Assembly: GCA_020432105.1 (NCBI GenBank)
Contig: JAGQGZ010000006.1
Coordinates: forward strand, 1 to 41,049
DNA length: 41,049 nt
Reading direction: 5' to 3'
Origin: Dehalococcoidia bacterium
GTDB taxonomy: Bacteria > Chloroflexota > Dehalococcoidia > Tepidiformales > Tepidiformaceae
Position numbers and translations under genes: made by a program. Numbering within the stretch: the stretch's first letter is position 1; each line of letters begins with the position of its first letter. Below the pieces are notes generated by a model. The model saw only the letters and a list, made by a program, of their open reading frames with translations. It was not told where the DNA came from and ran no database searches. Positions 16,548-25,418 of the stretch are shown piece by piece.

Positions 16548-16781
16548 ATGGTCTCCATAACGATTCGCCACGTGCCGGACTCTGTGCATCAGAGGCTCAC
16601 CGCACATGCGGACGAACTGGGAGTCTCGCTACAGGCGTATCTGCTCCACGAACTCGATAGGATTGCTTCATTGCGACCGATGCCCCTCGCCATCGCCGAC
16701 GCCGAACGGCGGCTCGCCCGGGCGAAGACCACGCTGACAGTCCAGGAGATCCTGTCAGCTGTCCACGCCGACCGAAAATAA
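16548..16781 (+). CDS. Ribbon-helix-helix antitoxin, FitA/VapB-like
   Basis: A 77-residue DNA-binding antitoxin. The first ~45 residues follow the ribbon-helix-helix pattern (MVSITIRHVPDSVHQRL, then ADELGVSLQAYLLHEL) of FitA-type proteins; the rest is a flexible toxin-binding tail. The stop TAA is directly followed by the toxin's GTG, so both are made from one message. TATTAT ends six bases before the ATG, pointing to leaderless translation. The inverted repeat at 16511-16527 is the likely operator. Confidence 0.85.
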   Translation: MVSITIRHVPDSVHQRLTAHADELGVSLQAYLLHELDRIASLRPMPLAIADAERRLARAKTTLTVQEILSAVHADRK

Positions 16782-17201
16782 GTGCAGCCGCTCAAACCGT
16801 GGTGCGTGCTCGACGCGTCGACGGCGGTCGCCTGGCTGTCGGATGTCGGCGACATCGGGATATGGGCGCGAAGGCAACTGGTCGCGCGATTCCCTGCCGC
16901 TCCCGATCTCGTTTTGTACGAGACTTCCAATGCTCTTCGGAGCCTGGCGTTGAGGGACGTTGTCACATGGGAGCAAGCTCGCGCCATGCAACGCGAACTG
17001 GTGGGAGCACAGATCGCAACGTTTCCTTTCCCGGCGCTCGCGACAAGAACCTGGGAGCTCGCACCCAACCTGACGACATACGACGCGTCCTACGTCGCCC
17101 TCGCCGAACTCCTTGAGGCGCCGCTGATCACGCTCGACCAGCGACTGGCTCGAGCGCCCGGAGTCCGATGTGAGATAGTCGCCTACGCCGAGGGCGTGTG
17201 A
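16782..17201 (+). CDS. VapC-like PIN-domain toxin ribonuclease
   Basis: A 139-residue PIN nuclease that in this family cleaves RNA and is neutralised by the upstream antitoxin. All four acidic residues of the active site are present: Asp11 in VLDAS, Glu47 in LYETSNAL, Asp101 in TYDASYVALAE and Asp119 in ITLDQRLA. The GTG start abuts the antitoxin TAA without a gap. The pair looks intact, so it is probably functional. Confidence 0.88.
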   Translation: MQPLKPWCVLDASTAVAWLSDVGDIGIWARRQLVARFPAAPDLVLYETSNALRSLALRDVVTWEQARAMQRELVGAQIATFPFPALATRTWELAPNLTTYDASYVALAELLEAPLITLDQRLARAPGVRCEIVAYAEGV

Positions 17202-17282
17202 CCGATAGCGGACGTGGCCAGATGTGCGGCTCTGGATAGGCTCATCTGCGCCAGGATCGACGGCAGCCTGTTTCCGACTCTG

Positions 17283-17552
17283 CTATCCGCCGAGGCGCGT
17301 GTGCGTAGTCCTCTGCGTGTCCTGCTCTTCTTCCTGGCCGGTCCGCAGGCGTTCGTTAGTCGCTTCCAGCCGCTGAAGGCGTTCCTGCTCCAGCTGGGCA
17401 TCGCGTTCGCGCCGCCAGTCATCCAGTGAGTCATCCCGCCAGGCAGGTTTCTCCGGCGCCTCAAAAGAACCTTCCTTGCGCGAGATCCGCCAGGCGGCGA
17501 TTCCACCGACCAGCAACACCAGCGGCAGGCCAAGGGCCACAAGTACGTTCAT
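17283..17552 (-). CDS. Small single-pass membrane protein with charged tail
   Basis: An 89-residue protein: an N-terminal membrane helix (MNVLVALGLPLVLLVGGIAA), then a strongly charged, probably helical cytoplasmic tail rich in Arg, Glu and Gln that could form a coiled coil. I chose ATG 17552, where the membrane helix starts; a longer frame reaches 17579. No family recognised. It stands downstream of the SufE gene on the same strand, with a 106-base gap in which I see only a weak hairpin. Confidence 0.6.
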   Translation of the reverse strand: MNVLVALGLPLVLLVGGIAAWRISRKEGSFEAPEKPAWRDDSLDDWRRERDAQLEQERLQRLEATNERLRTGQEEEQDTQRTTHTRLGG

Positions 17553-17658
17553 GGCCCTATCGTCGTCCTCTTGGCCCAAAGCCTCAAGACAACCCTCCCG
17601 GCTTCATTACCAATTCCACCCTGGCGGTTGGACAGCGCGGGCCGAGAAATAGGCCCCG

Positions 17659-18114
17659 TCAGCCCTCGTGGGCGGCGTGCAGTTTCCGTCTCGCCGCGCT
17701 GGTCACATGGTCCAGCATGCCCATCAATCCCTGTCCCTTGCCCATCGAAAGCTCTTTGCCGAAGAGGCGGAAGATAACCTCGGGGTCGGTCTTCGCGACC
17801 TCTTCCAGTGGCTGGCCGCTCAGCGTCTCGTCCATCACTGCAGCCCAGGCCCTGGCGCTCACCCCCTGGGGGTTCTCCACGGCAAAGTAGTACTTCTGGG
17901 TACCATCCTCCCGGTCTTCGACCCAGACGTAGGCGTCCGATTCGCAGCGGACCACGTGGTTTTCCCTGGGGAAGGGCCGGTGCGCAATCCGCTCCGGCAC
18001 CTCCTCGAACTTGTCGGCGTATTCCACCAGCAACTCCATGCGCTCGGCCCGGTCGACGAACTCGAAGTCCTCGACGAGCCGGCGCAGGGGTGCTGGCGCG
18101 TTCACTTCAGACAC
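17659..18114 (-). CDS. SufE-family sulfur acceptor protein
   Basis: A 151-residue SufE-like protein, which takes persulfide sulfur from a cysteine desulfurase and passes it on for iron-sulfur cluster assembly. The pattern LVEDFEFVDRAERMELLVEYADKF is the SufE N-terminal region, and the persulfide cysteine is in NHVVRCESDAYVWV. Start is GTG 18114; a -10-like TACACT (18121-18126) ends six bases before it, inside the 16-base gap to the sulfurtransferase gene. No cysteine desulfurase is in the window; the partner here is a rhodanese, suggesting a sulfur relay. Confidence 0.85.
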   Translation of the reverse strand: MSEVNAPAPLRRLVEDFEFVDRAERMELLVEYADKFEEVPERIAHRPFPRENHVVRCESDAYVWVEDREDGTQKYYFAVENPQGVSARAWAAVMDETLSGQPLEEVAKTDPEVIFRLFGKELSMGKGQGLMGMLDHVTSAARRKLHAAHEG

Positions 18115-18130
18115 GGTTTCAGTGTAGCCG

Positions 18131-18994
18131 CTACTTCTCCACCGGCACGCCGACGGAGTTGCCGTATTCGGTCCAGCTGCCGTCGTAATTCCGGACGGTC
18201 GGATAGCCGAGCAGGTAGGTCAGGGCGAACCAGGTGTGGCTGGAGCGCTCGCCTATCCGGCAATAGGAAATGACATCGTCGCTCGCCTTCAGGCCCTGTT
18301 CTTCCTCGTAGATCTCCTTCAGCTCGGCAGCAGTCTTGAAGGTGCCGTCCTCCGGGTTCGCCGCTCGTGCCCAGGGCACGCTCTTCGCGCCCGGGATGTG
18401 ACCGCCCCGGAGCACGCCCTCCTGGGGATAGTCTGGCATGTGGGTGCGTTCTCCCCGGAACTCTTCGGGGCTGCGAACATCCACCAGCGGCTTGCCCGCG
18501 GCCGAATGCTTCAGCACCTCTTCCTTGAAGGCTCGGATCGTCTTGTCGTCGCGCGCGGGCGCCTCGTACTTCGTCGGCGTGTACGAAGGGACGTCGCGGG
18601 TCATCTCACGACCTTCCTTCTCCCACTTCAGGCGGCCACCGTCCATCACCTTCGCGTTGGTATGGCCGAAGAGCTGGAACACCCAGAAGGCGTAGGTCGC
18701 CCACCAGTTGTTCTTGTCGCCGTAGAAGACGACGGTCGTGTCCCGGGTGACTCCGATGCGCGCCATCAGGGCTTCGAAGTTCTTCTGGTCGACATAGTCC
18801 CGGCGCACCTGGTCGTTCAGATCGCGGGCCCAGTCAACCTGTACCGCACCGGGAATATGCCCGGAAGGGTAGAGGAGCTGGTCCTCGTTCGATTCGATGA
18901 GGCGGACGTTAGGGTCGTTCAGGTGGTCGGCCACCCACTGGGTGTCGACCAGGACATCGGGCTTTGCGTAGCCCCGTTCAGCGATTGCAGACAT
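18131..18994 (-). CDS. Sulfurtransferase, two-domain rhodanese
   Basis: A 287-residue thiosulfate-type sulfurtransferase with two rhodanese domains (about 10-135 and 155-285). The active-site loop is CRIGERS with catalytic Cys245; the inactive first domain lacks a cysteine there. [12 protein letters not shown] and [14 protein letters not shown] are the usual rhodanese motifs. AAGGAG precedes the ATG by eight bases. A hairpin lies in its leader (19028-19043). It is followed by the SufE gene with 16 bases between, an arrangement that suggests sulfur is handed from one to the other (inference). Confidence 0.9.
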   Translation of the reverse strand: MSAIAERGYAKPDVLVDTQWVADHLNDPNVRLIESNEDQLLYPSGHIPGAVQVDWARDLNDQVRRDYVDQKNFEALMARIGVTRDTTVVFYGDKNNWWATYAFWVFQLFGHTNAKVMDGGRLKWEKEGREMTRDVPSYTPTKYEAPARDDKTIRAFKEEVLKHSAAGKPLVDVRSPEEFRGERTHMPDYPQEGVLRGGHIPGAKSVPWARAANPEDGTFKTAAELKEIYEEEQGLKASDDVISYCRIGERSSHTWFALTYLLGYPTVRNYDGSWTEYGNSVGVPVEK

Positions 18995-19027
18995 TGACTA
19001 TGCTCCTTACGAACAGTGTGCCCTGAT

Positions 19028-19043
19028 CTGCCCATAGGGGCAG
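19028..19043 (-). promoter_or_regulatory. Short hairpin in the leader of the sulfurtransferase gene
   Basis: CTGCCC, four-base loop, GGGCAG, a perfect six-pair stem 34 bases upstream of the ATG. It may be a small regulatory hairpin or a protein-binding palindrome; there is no T-run, so it is not an obvious terminator. Confidence 0.35.
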
Positions 19044-19113
19044 CACGGACACGGGCTATGCAATCTAGCCTAGCGGATTAATTGGACAGGATCTTGATGA
19101 ACTAACTCAGGAA

Positions 19114-20013
19114 TTATCCCGAGGTGTTCTCGTCGGCCGTTGCCGCCGTCCTCGCCGCGGCAGCAAGCTTGCGTCTCGCCCACGCAGTCCACTCGTTCTG
19201 CCCAAGCTCGGCCTCGAAAGCGATCGTTCGCAGTGGTTCCAGCGCTGCGTACAGCCGCGCTCGCTCCCGGAAGCCCGGATCGATTGGCAACGTGTAGGCG
19301 GCGAGGACACGTTCGGCGAAGCTGTGGTTCCAGAACTGGATCAACCTGCCGAAGTCGATTGCCGCATCGCTCACCGTTGGGCCGGAAAAGTCGAGGACAG
19401 CGACGATGTCTCGCCTCTCGTTGAGCAGCAGGTGACCGGGCTGCAAGTCCCCGTGGATGAGGACTGGTGCCCTCCGGCTCCTACACAACATCTCCAGGCG
19501 CCCACCGGCCTCGCGCACCCAGGCACGTGACTTCGGCGGCAGGCTCTTCCCGTGCCGTTCGATGATCGGCCACCAGCGGCCCTCCCAGGGGTCGGTGTGT
19601 TCGGCTCCACAACTGAATGCCTCCTCTGTAGGAACGCTGTGGACAGCTTCGAGAAGCTCCGCGACCACCGGGACCAGCGACCGCAGGGCGTGGCCCCGGC
19701 CGGGCGCCGGTTCACCTTCGACGTAGCGGTAGAGCCCGGCCACCAGGTTGCCCTGCTCGTCGTGGACGACGGACCAGTCTCGGGGGACAGGAATGCCGTG
19801 TGCGGCAAGCTTTGGGGCAAGGCATGCCTGGCGTTCGGTCTCGCCCCGGGCCCACTCGTTCTTCGGCAGCCTTGCGACCCACTCGCCGTCTGCCGCCGGC
19901 ACCAGCCAGGCATCGGCATTCCACCCGCTTCCGAGGAGACGGATTTCCTCATTTCGGATGCCGTGGAGCGGTAGGCGAAGGTCTGCCGGCCAGGCTGCAT
20001 TTGAGCGCCCCAT
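19114..20013 (-). CDS. Aminoglycoside/macrolide phosphotransferase-family kinase
   Basis: A 299-residue kinase of the APH/choline-kinase fold. The catalytic loop is LIHGDLQPGHLLL (Brenner motif HxDxxxxN-like) and the metal site is VLDFSGP, followed by DFGRL. The N-terminal nucleotide region has LLGSGWNADAWLV and WVARLPK with the ATP lysine. A much longer open frame continues upstream to 20520, but it is antisense to the next gene; I chose ATG 20013 because TAGTAT ends seven bases before it. The family covers antibiotic kinases and many small-molecule kinases, so resistance should not be assumed. Confidence 0.85.
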   Translation of the reverse strand: MGRSNAAWPADLRLPLHGIRNEEIRLLGSGWNADAWLVPAADGEWVARLPKNEWARGETERQACLAPKLAAHGIPVPRDWSVVHDEQGNLVAGLYRYVEGEPAPGRGHALRSLVPVVAELLEAVHSVPTEEAFSCGAEHTDPWEGRWWPIIERHGKSLPPKSRAWVREAGGRLEMLCRSRRAPVLIHGDLQPGHLLLNERRDIVAVLDFSGPTVSDAAIDFGRLIQFWNHSFAERVLAAYTLPIDPGFRERARLYAALEPLRTIAFEAELGQNEWTAWARRKLAAAARTAATADENTSG

Positions 20014-20181
20014 CGCGGCGATACTACCCGGCATTGGCAGGCAGCAGGGCTTCTCTCGTGGCGTCAGCGAATGCGATGCGAGGTCTCTTCGGTCCGATTC
20101 GGCTGATGGTTCCGGGGACGAATCCGGCAGGGGCCGGCGGCCGTGCAAGGATCCTTGACGTTCTCCCCATACAATGGGCGC

Positions 20182-20640
20182 ATGCGAGGGACGTTCGTCT
20201 ACGTCAGCGGTGGCACGGGACCAGGCCGGCGCCCGGCCACACGCACCGAGAAGGGCGTGGCATTCATCGTCCGCTGGCTCATTCTCAGTGCCGCCGTTTG
20301 GGTGGCCGCCTGGATTGTGGGCGGCATCCACCTTGATGGCTGGCAGAGCACGCTGCTTGTGGGGCTCATCCTTGGTCTGCTGAACGCACTTCTCCGGCCG
20401 TTGCTCGTACTTATCTCCATTCCCCTCCTCATACTCTCCCTCGGGCTCTTTCTCCTCATCCTGAACACCGCGATCCTCGGGCTGGCCGCCTGGATCGCGG
20501 GCAAGTTCGATAGCATTCACTTCGCCATCGATGGCTTTTGGGATGCTTTCTGGGGCGCCCTCATCATCGCCATCGTCGGCTGGCTGCTGGGGCTCATCGT
20601 GAACCCGAACCGTGTGGCCCGCGAGATGTCGCGGCGCTAG
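20182..20640 (+). CDS. Small four-helix membrane protein, phage holin family 4-like
   Basis: A 152-residue membrane protein with four hydrophobic helices: around residues 30-50, 55-70, 70-92 and 120-140. The pattern GLILGLLNALLRPLL followed by a second long helix is that of the widespread 'phage holin family 4' proteins (Pfam PF04020), which despite the name are chromosomal and uncharacterised. I chose ATG 20182, six bases after TACAAT; the longer frame from 20143 crosses the promoter. It ends 4 bases before the convergent acylase stop. Confidence 0.82.
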   Translation: MRGTFVYVSGGTGPGRRPATRTEKGVAFIVRWLILSAAVWVAAWIVGGIHLDGWQSTLLVGLILGLLNALLRPLLVLISIPLLILSLGLFLLILNTAILGLAAWIAGKFDSIHFAIDGFWDAFWGALIIAIVGWLLGLIVNPNRVAREMSRR

Positions 20641-20643
20641 CGG

Positions 20644-22995
20644 TTACCCCGGCTTCAACTCCAGCGTGTGAGCGGCGTTGGCCTTCACATCTGCTTCGGT
20701 CATCCAGGCCGGGACGCGTTCGTGGACGCGCCAGTGTTCGAGCTGGTCGCTGTAGTGCGGCGTGCCGGGGAGGCCGCTCACCCCTGCCGGGACGATGTAG
20801 GTGCCGCGTTCCGGGGCCGTGTAGTCGACCGCCTGGCGATACACCGAGAGCCCGGTGATAACGAAATCGCTGGCGCCCGACCACGCGTATCCGGCGCACT
20901 GAAGGCAGTCACCGTCGCCGCCGACCATAGCCCGCGGAGGGTCGAGGAGCGCCGCCTGTTCGGGAAACTCCCAGGAGAGGGGGTGCTTGGATCCGGTGCC
21001 GTGGTCGGCATCCCACCGCCACCTCGATGAGTCGTCTCCGTAGCGTTCGCTGGCCGAACCCCAGGCCTCGGCACAAATCGCCGGGAGTGTTTCCGTCCAG
21101 GGCATGCCGTTGGGGTCGCGCTCTGCGAATGCCGTTCCGAGCTGGGCCGCCAACGTGCCCGCATAGGTCGAGAGCAGCCGCGCCAGTGCTGGCGACGTGC
21201 CCGAGGTCATCTCCTCGTAGGTCTCGCGTCCCACCACGGGCTCGAAGACGGCTCGAGTGACGTGGCGCCGGAAATAGGCATAGAGCAATGCGGGTGCACT
21301 GCCCGGCAGGAGGTTGCCGTCCCACCCTGCGAGCATGGCCCGCGCCTTTTCGGCATCGCCGGTGAACTCGCCCTGGCGTTGCAGCAGCCGTACCCACGCC
21401 TTCGCGTACACGGAGGTCGTATCGCCCTGGTAGCCGATGATCTGTTCCGGCGAGAGCGCATCGCCGTTGCCGAGCAATTCAACCAGGCGATTAGCCCGGC
21501 TCGGCGTGGCGAAGTGGTTGCCGATATACGGTTCGTCGCCGTCGATAACCCGCTGGTTCGCCGTCGAGATGTAGCCTTCAGGCGGATTCACGCTGCGAGG
21601 CAGGTCGGCGAAGGGTACGTCGCCCTGCCATTCGTGGTCGTCGACCCAGCCCGGCGCCGGGATGCTGCGGGCTGCAGCCGTCTTGCGGATGGGGATGCGC
21701 CCGCGTGTGAGGTAGCCGATGTTCCCCGACGTGTCGGCCGCGAGCATGTTATTCACGGGGTCGACCCACCGTTCCTGGCTGTCGAAGAGCTCGTCAACAG
21801 TCTTGCTATCGAGCATCGGGCGGAGGACCTCGAAAGCCTCGCAGGGCTGGTCGGTAGCTGTGTAGCGCATGGCCAGCGCGTGGCCGCTCCGGGGATCGCC
21901 ATGGACGACGGGCCCGTGACGCGTCACGAATGTTTCAGTCTTCACCGGCTCGCCACCGCGGACGCTGATCGTCTCTTCCCTGCGTTCGGTATCCTTCCAG
22001 CCCGACGGTGTCCGGTGTCGAACCTCACCGTCGAACTCCTCGATGTAGAGGTCCTGGTAGTCGGCGCTCGTGTGGGTGATGTTCCAGGCGACGTTGCCGT
22101 TGTTGCCGAAGTGGGGAAATCCGGGAACACCGGCGAAGGTAGCTCCGACGACGTTGAACCCCGGGCAGGCGATGTTGATCTGCCAGTAGGCGTTCGGCAC
22201 ATCGAGGGCACGGTGGCTGTCGTTGCAGAGGACCGGTTTACCCGTCGTCGTGCGGCTGCCGTGCACGGCCCAGGAGTTCGATCCTGCATCGATATCGCTC
22301 ATGAATCCAAGGGCTTCCGCGGCCTCGCGGATCTCGTCTTCGGCCTGCACGAAGAGCTGAGACACCTTGCCGCCGGGTGGGATGATGACGGCGCTTTCCA
22401 GCGGGGAGCGGTGATCGAGCTTCGGGAACGCCGCCGGCCCGGCCTTGGCGAGGAGCGCACCGGCCGCGACTTTTTGCTGCCAGGGCCCCATGAGGACATG
22501 GCGAACCTTGAAAATCGCGGCCGAGTGCCAGGGTTCCCAGGGTTCGGGTTGACTGCCGGTGAGTTCGTACTCGATGGGCAGGGGCTCTCCCGAACTCAGG
22601 AAGGCGTTGACCCCGCGAGCATAGGCTTCGAACATCGCGCGGGTGGCGGCGGTCATGTTGGCAACATCGGCCTTCGCCGCATCATGCAGTCGCAGGCGGC
22701 GGGCGAGAATGTCGGCCTTGAGCGCCGGAGTGCCGGCATAACGCGCACCGGGCCCGGCCACTTCCGCCCAGCGGCCGGCGGCGCGGCGGCGGTCCATCTC
22801 CATCTGCCAGAGGCGGTCCTGGGCGGAGGCGTAGCCCTGGCCGAACCAGGCGTCCTCTTCGTTCGCCGCACGAACGTGGGCGATGCCGTAGGCATCCCGG
22901 TAGATAACAACAGCGGCACTGAGGCCGGGAACGGTGATGGCACCATCAAACCGGGGGATGGCCGCCGCCGGGTCGATCGCTGCTGGTGAAGTCAT
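20644..22995 (-). CDS. Penicillin acylase-family (Ntn) amidohydrolase
   Basis: A 783-residue precursor of the penicillin acylase family, which cleaves itself to make a two-chain N-terminal-nucleophile hydrolase. The cleavage point is DAG|SNSWAV: Gly238-Ser239, Ser239 becoming the catalytic N-terminus; GFPHFGNNGNVAWNITH further on supplies conserved oxyanion residues. No signal peptide is visible (the N-terminus is acidic and Pro/Ala-rich), which is unusual because most characterised members are periplasmic. Family members hydrolyse β-lactam side chains, acyl-homoserine lactones or other amides; the substrate is not determined. It follows the TetR gene by 51 bases and may be in its operon. Confidence 0.9.
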   Translation of the reverse strand: MTSPAAIDPAAAIPRFDGAITVPGLSAAVVIYRDAYGIAHVRAANEEDAWFGQGYASAQDRLWQMEMDRRRAAGRWAEVAGPGARYAGTPALKADILARRLRLHDAAKADVANMTAATRAMFEAYARGVNAFLSSGEPLPIEYELTGSQPEPWEPWHSAAIFKVRHVLMGPWQQKVAAGALLAKAGPAAFPKLDHRSPLESAVIIPPGGKVSQLFVQAEDEIREAAEALGFMSDIDAGSNSWAVHGSRTTTGKPVLCNDSHRALDVPNAYWQINIACPGFNVVGATFAGVPGFPHFGNNGNVAWNITHTSADYQDLYIEEFDGEVRHRTPSGWKDTERREETISVRGGEPVKTETFVTRHGPVVHGDPRSGHALAMRYTATDQPCEAFEVLRPMLDSKTVDELFDSQERWVDPVNNMLAADTSGNIGYLTRGRIPIRKTAAARSIPAPGWVDDHEWQGDVPFADLPRSVNPPEGYISTANQRVIDGDEPYIGNHFATPSRANRLVELLGNGDALSPEQIIGYQGDTTSVYAKAWVRLLQRQGEFTGDAEKARAMLAGWDGNLLPGSAPALLYAYFRRHVTRAVFEPVVGRETYEEMTSGTSPALARLLSTYAGTLAAQLGTAFAERDPNGMPWTETLPAICAEAWGSASERYGDDSSRWRWDADHGTGSKHPLSWEFPEQAALLDPPRAMVGGDGDCLQCAGYAWSGASDFVITGLSVYRQAVDYTAPERGTYIVPAGVSGLPGTPHYSDQLEHWRVHERVPAWMTEADVKANAAHTLELKPG

Positions 22996-23046
22996 TTACG
23001 GGCCTCCTTGGACGTAGGCAGGAGTCTACACCGCCAGGCCCGCCCT

Positions 23047-23655
23047 CTACGTCGGCGTCACCGTTGCCCTGGCTATCGCCTCCAGCTCGTCGAGCAGCCT
23101 CGGATCGTCGCGCCTGGGGGCCCAGCCACCAATGCCCAGGGAGGCCATGAGGTAGGTGTTAAGGAGGACGAACACGGTGGAATTGATCGGCAGATCGCGG
23201 AGCTGGCCGGCGGCAATGCCCTCGCGCATTATCTGTTCGAAGGCCTCGACGAGGCGGCCCCCATTGACCTCGTGGTGGTCCCCACTGATCACGGAGGCGC
23301 TAAAGGCAGCGCGAAGAAGGGTCCGGTTTTCCCGGAGATAGCGGGAGTAGGCGGCGAGGGCGGTAACCATCCGGTCTGGGTAGGGGGTGGATTCATCGAT
23401 GGACCGCACGTACTGGGCGTTGGCGGCCCGCGAGTGATCGCGGAGGACGGCCTGGAGTATCTCCGCCTTGGAAGCGAAATAGCCGTAAACGGTGCCAACA
23501 CCCGTATCGGCAGTTTCCGCTATCTGGGCAATTGAGGTGTCGTCGTAGCCGCGGCTGCCAAAAAGCTGTTCGGCAGCGGAAAGGATCGAAGCCCGGGTGC
23601 GCGCCTTACGCCGTTCGAGCCTCGTGGTGGATGAGCCCGCAATCAATGTTGTCAT
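23047..23655 (-). CDS. TetR/AcrR-family transcriptional regulator
   Basis: A 202-residue regulator. The helix-turn-helix spans about residues 20-65 with SIAQIAETADTGVGTVYGYFASKAEIL. The C-terminal domain is of the ordinary TetR ligand-binding type with no distinctive ligand motif. A strong promoter with a short leader lies directly upstream. It sits between a metallo-hydrolase (63 bases upstream) and the penicillin acylase (51 bases downstream), all on one strand, and may control the acylase. Confidence 0.88.
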   Translation of the reverse strand: MTTLIAGSSTTRLERRKARTRASILSAAEQLFGSRGYDDTSIAQIAETADTGVGTVYGYFASKAEILQAVLRDHSRAANAQYVRSIDESTPYPDRMVTALAAYSRYLRENRTLLRAAFSASVISGDHHEVNGGRLVEAFEQIMREGIAAGQLRDLPINSTVFVLLNTYLMASLGIGGWAPRRDDPRLLDELEAIARATVTPT

Positions 23656-23664
23656 GGTGACGGG

Positions 23665-23692
23665 ATTCTACAGCCAGTCGAATCCTCGTCAA
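23665..23692 (-). promoter_or_regulatory. Promoter of the TetR gene
   Basis: On the minus strand: TTGACG, 16-base spacer, TAGAAT, then nine bases to the ATG at 23655. Just upstream, TTCG-CAAA-CGAA is a short palindrome that could be an operator half-site. Confidence 0.65.
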
Positions 23693-23718
23693 AGATATTC
23701 GTTTGCGAAGGTGCTTTC

Positions 23719-24363
23719 CTAGGATTCGATCCAGCTCACATCCCCGTGCAGGTCGGCCGGGTGATCCTTGCCGGCAAAGACCTCGTACTCGGCCTTGCTG
23801 GCGGCAATGGTGGTGGTCTCCCCGTGCCCGGGATAGACGACGGTGTCGTCGGGGAGCGCGTAGAGGTGCGTGGTGATCGAGGCGATCTCTTGCTTGAGCA
23901 GGTCGTTCGAACGCGAATGTCCGGGTCCGCCGGGGAACAGCGTATCGCCGACGAAGGCACTCTTCCCGTGCAAGTAGGTGGTGCTGCCGGGAGTGTGACC
24001 GGGGACATGGATCACCTGGAAGCTGAGGTTGCCGACCTCGACGACATCGCCATGCTTCACGCTCTTGTCCATCTGGCCGGGCTTAAGGCCAACCTCAGAT
24101 TCGGGGGCGACCAGCTTGCAGCCGTAGTGCTCCTTGAGGATGTCGATACTGGCCGTGTGGTCCCCGTGCCCATGGGTGAGGATGATCTTCGACGGCCGGA
24201 CTCCCGCACCATCGGCCGCGGCGATCGACTGTTCCGGCTCTCCCGGGGCGTCGATGAAGGCGGCCTCGTTCGTCTCCTTATCTATCACCACGTAGATGTT
24301 GTTGCCGAACCCCGCAGGCCCCGCGGTTACGATCTTCAGGTTTCCATCTTCGATGACAGCCAT
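23719..24363 (-). CDS. Metallo-β-lactamase-fold hydrolase, glyoxalase II-like
   Basis: A 214-residue single-domain MBL-fold protein. The metal motif is THGHGDH (His64, His66, Asp68, His69), followed by HVPGHTPGS, FVGDTLFPGG and YPGHGETT, the complete set of ligands for two metals. The fold covers hydroxyacylglutathione hydrolases, persulfide dioxygenases and others; a rhodanese gene lies divergently next door, so a role in sulfur or thioester chemistry is possible but not shown. GGAGG seven bases before ATG 24363 fixes the start; a longer frame reaching 24561 is spurious. Confidence 0.88.
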   Translation of the reverse strand: MAVIEDGNLKIVTAGPAGFGNNIYVVIDKETNEAAFIDAPGEPEQSIAAADGAGVRPSKIILTHGHGDHTASIDILKEHYGCKLVAPESEVGLKPGQMDKSVKHGDVVEVGNLSFQVIHVPGHTPGSTTYLHGKSAFVGDTLFPGGPGHSRSNDLLKQEIASITTHLYALPDDTVVYPGHGETTTIAASKAEYEVFAGKDHPADLHGDVSWIES

Positions 24364-24533
24364 GCTGCTACCTCCCGGGGGCGTCTGTCCCAAGTCTACA
24401 GATGGGGGAAGCATCTGCGGCGAGCAAGCCGGCAAGCCCCGGGCATAGATCGGATGGTCCGACATCGCTCCCCCGGTTGAAACCCGTGTCGCCCTCGCCC
24501 ACGATGGGGCCACAAACCTCCAGGGAGTGCCTG

Positions 24534-25418
24534 ATGCCCGAACGTGATCGGTTCCTCGCAACCACCGAATGGCTCGCCGCCAACCTCGCCAATCCGAAGG
24601 TCCGCGTGTTGGAGTGCACCGTTCACCTTCTCCGGCCTGCCGAAGGGCAGCGGGGCTTCCGGGTCGTGCCGGCGATCGAGGACTTCGAGGCCGCGCACAT
24701 TGCCGGGTCCGGGTTCGCCGACCCCCACAACGACCTGAGCGACCCGGAGAGCAAGCTGCGATTCATGATGCCGCCGGCGGAACAGTTCGCGGAGGCGATG
24801 TCGCGCTATGGCGTCGGCGACGGCAGCGAGGTGATCCTCTACGACCGGGGCGGGAACATGTGGGCCACCCGGATCTGGTGGATGCTGCGGGCGTTCGGGT
24901 TCGACAACGCTCGCGTGCTCGATGGCGGCTGGACGAAGTGGACCGCAGAGGGACTCCCCGTGGAGCAAGGGAAGCCAGGCCCCGTGCCGGCAGCCCGGTT
25001 CACCGCGCGACTGCGGCCCGAACTGATCGCGGGAAAGGACGAGGTGTTGCAGGCCATCGAGAGCGGGCAGGCCTGCATCGTTAACGCGCTGAACGCGGCG
25101 CAGCACCGGGGACAGACGCAGTCGTATGCGCGGCCGGGGCACATCACGGGGAGCGTGAACGTCCCTGCGATGGGCAGCAGCGGTGTGGTAGACCCGGCCA
25201 CGCAGACGTACCGCGACCTGGCAGACATCCGGGCCCAGTTCGAGGCAGCCGGCGCCAAACCGGGTGAGCGGATGATCACCTATTGTGGTGGCGGTATCGC
25301 GGCCAGCAGCACGGCCTTCGCAGCAGTGATGGCCGGATACGGTGACGTCGCGCTCTACGACGCTTCGCTCAGCGAGTGGGCGGCCGATGAATCTCTCCCG
25401 ATGGTGGTGGAAGTATGA
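24534..25418 (+). CDS. Sulfurtransferase, two-domain rhodanese (mercaptopyruvate-type loop)
   Basis: 294 residues, two rhodanese domains, the second catalytic. The active-site loop CGGGIAAS (Cys251) is closer to the CGSGVTA loop of 3-mercaptopyruvate sulfurtransferases than to the thiosulfate type; YDRGGNMWATRIWWMLRAFG lies in the first, inactive domain. GGAG precedes ATG 24534 by six bases. Its stop overlaps the next gene's start (ATGA), so rhodanese and LLM oxidoreductase form an operon. This is the second rhodanese of the window and is not a close copy of the first. Confidence 0.9.
   Translation: MPERDRFLATTEWLAANLANPKVRVLECTVHLLRPAEGQRGFRVVPAIEDFEAAHIAGSGFADPHNDLSDPESKLRFMMPPAEQFAEAMSRYGVGDGSEVILYDRGGNMWATRIWWMLRAFGFDNARVLDGGWTKWTAEGLPVEQGKPGPVPAARFTARLRPELIAGKDEVLQAIESGQACIVNALNAAQHRGQTQSYARPGHITGSVNVPAMGSSGVVDPATQTYRDLADIRAQFEAAGAKPGERMITYCGGGIAASSTAFAAVMAGYGDVALYDASLSEWAADESLPMVVEV

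Noticed and set aside
20014..20520. Long N-terminal extension of the phosphotransferase frame
   Set aside because: It is antisense to the small membrane protein gene, has low-complexity charged composition, and a -10 box lies at the shorter start.
21262..22989. 575-codon open frame on the plus strand
   Set aside because: Antisense to the penicillin acylase, whose motifs are intact; no recognisable domain in the mirror frame.
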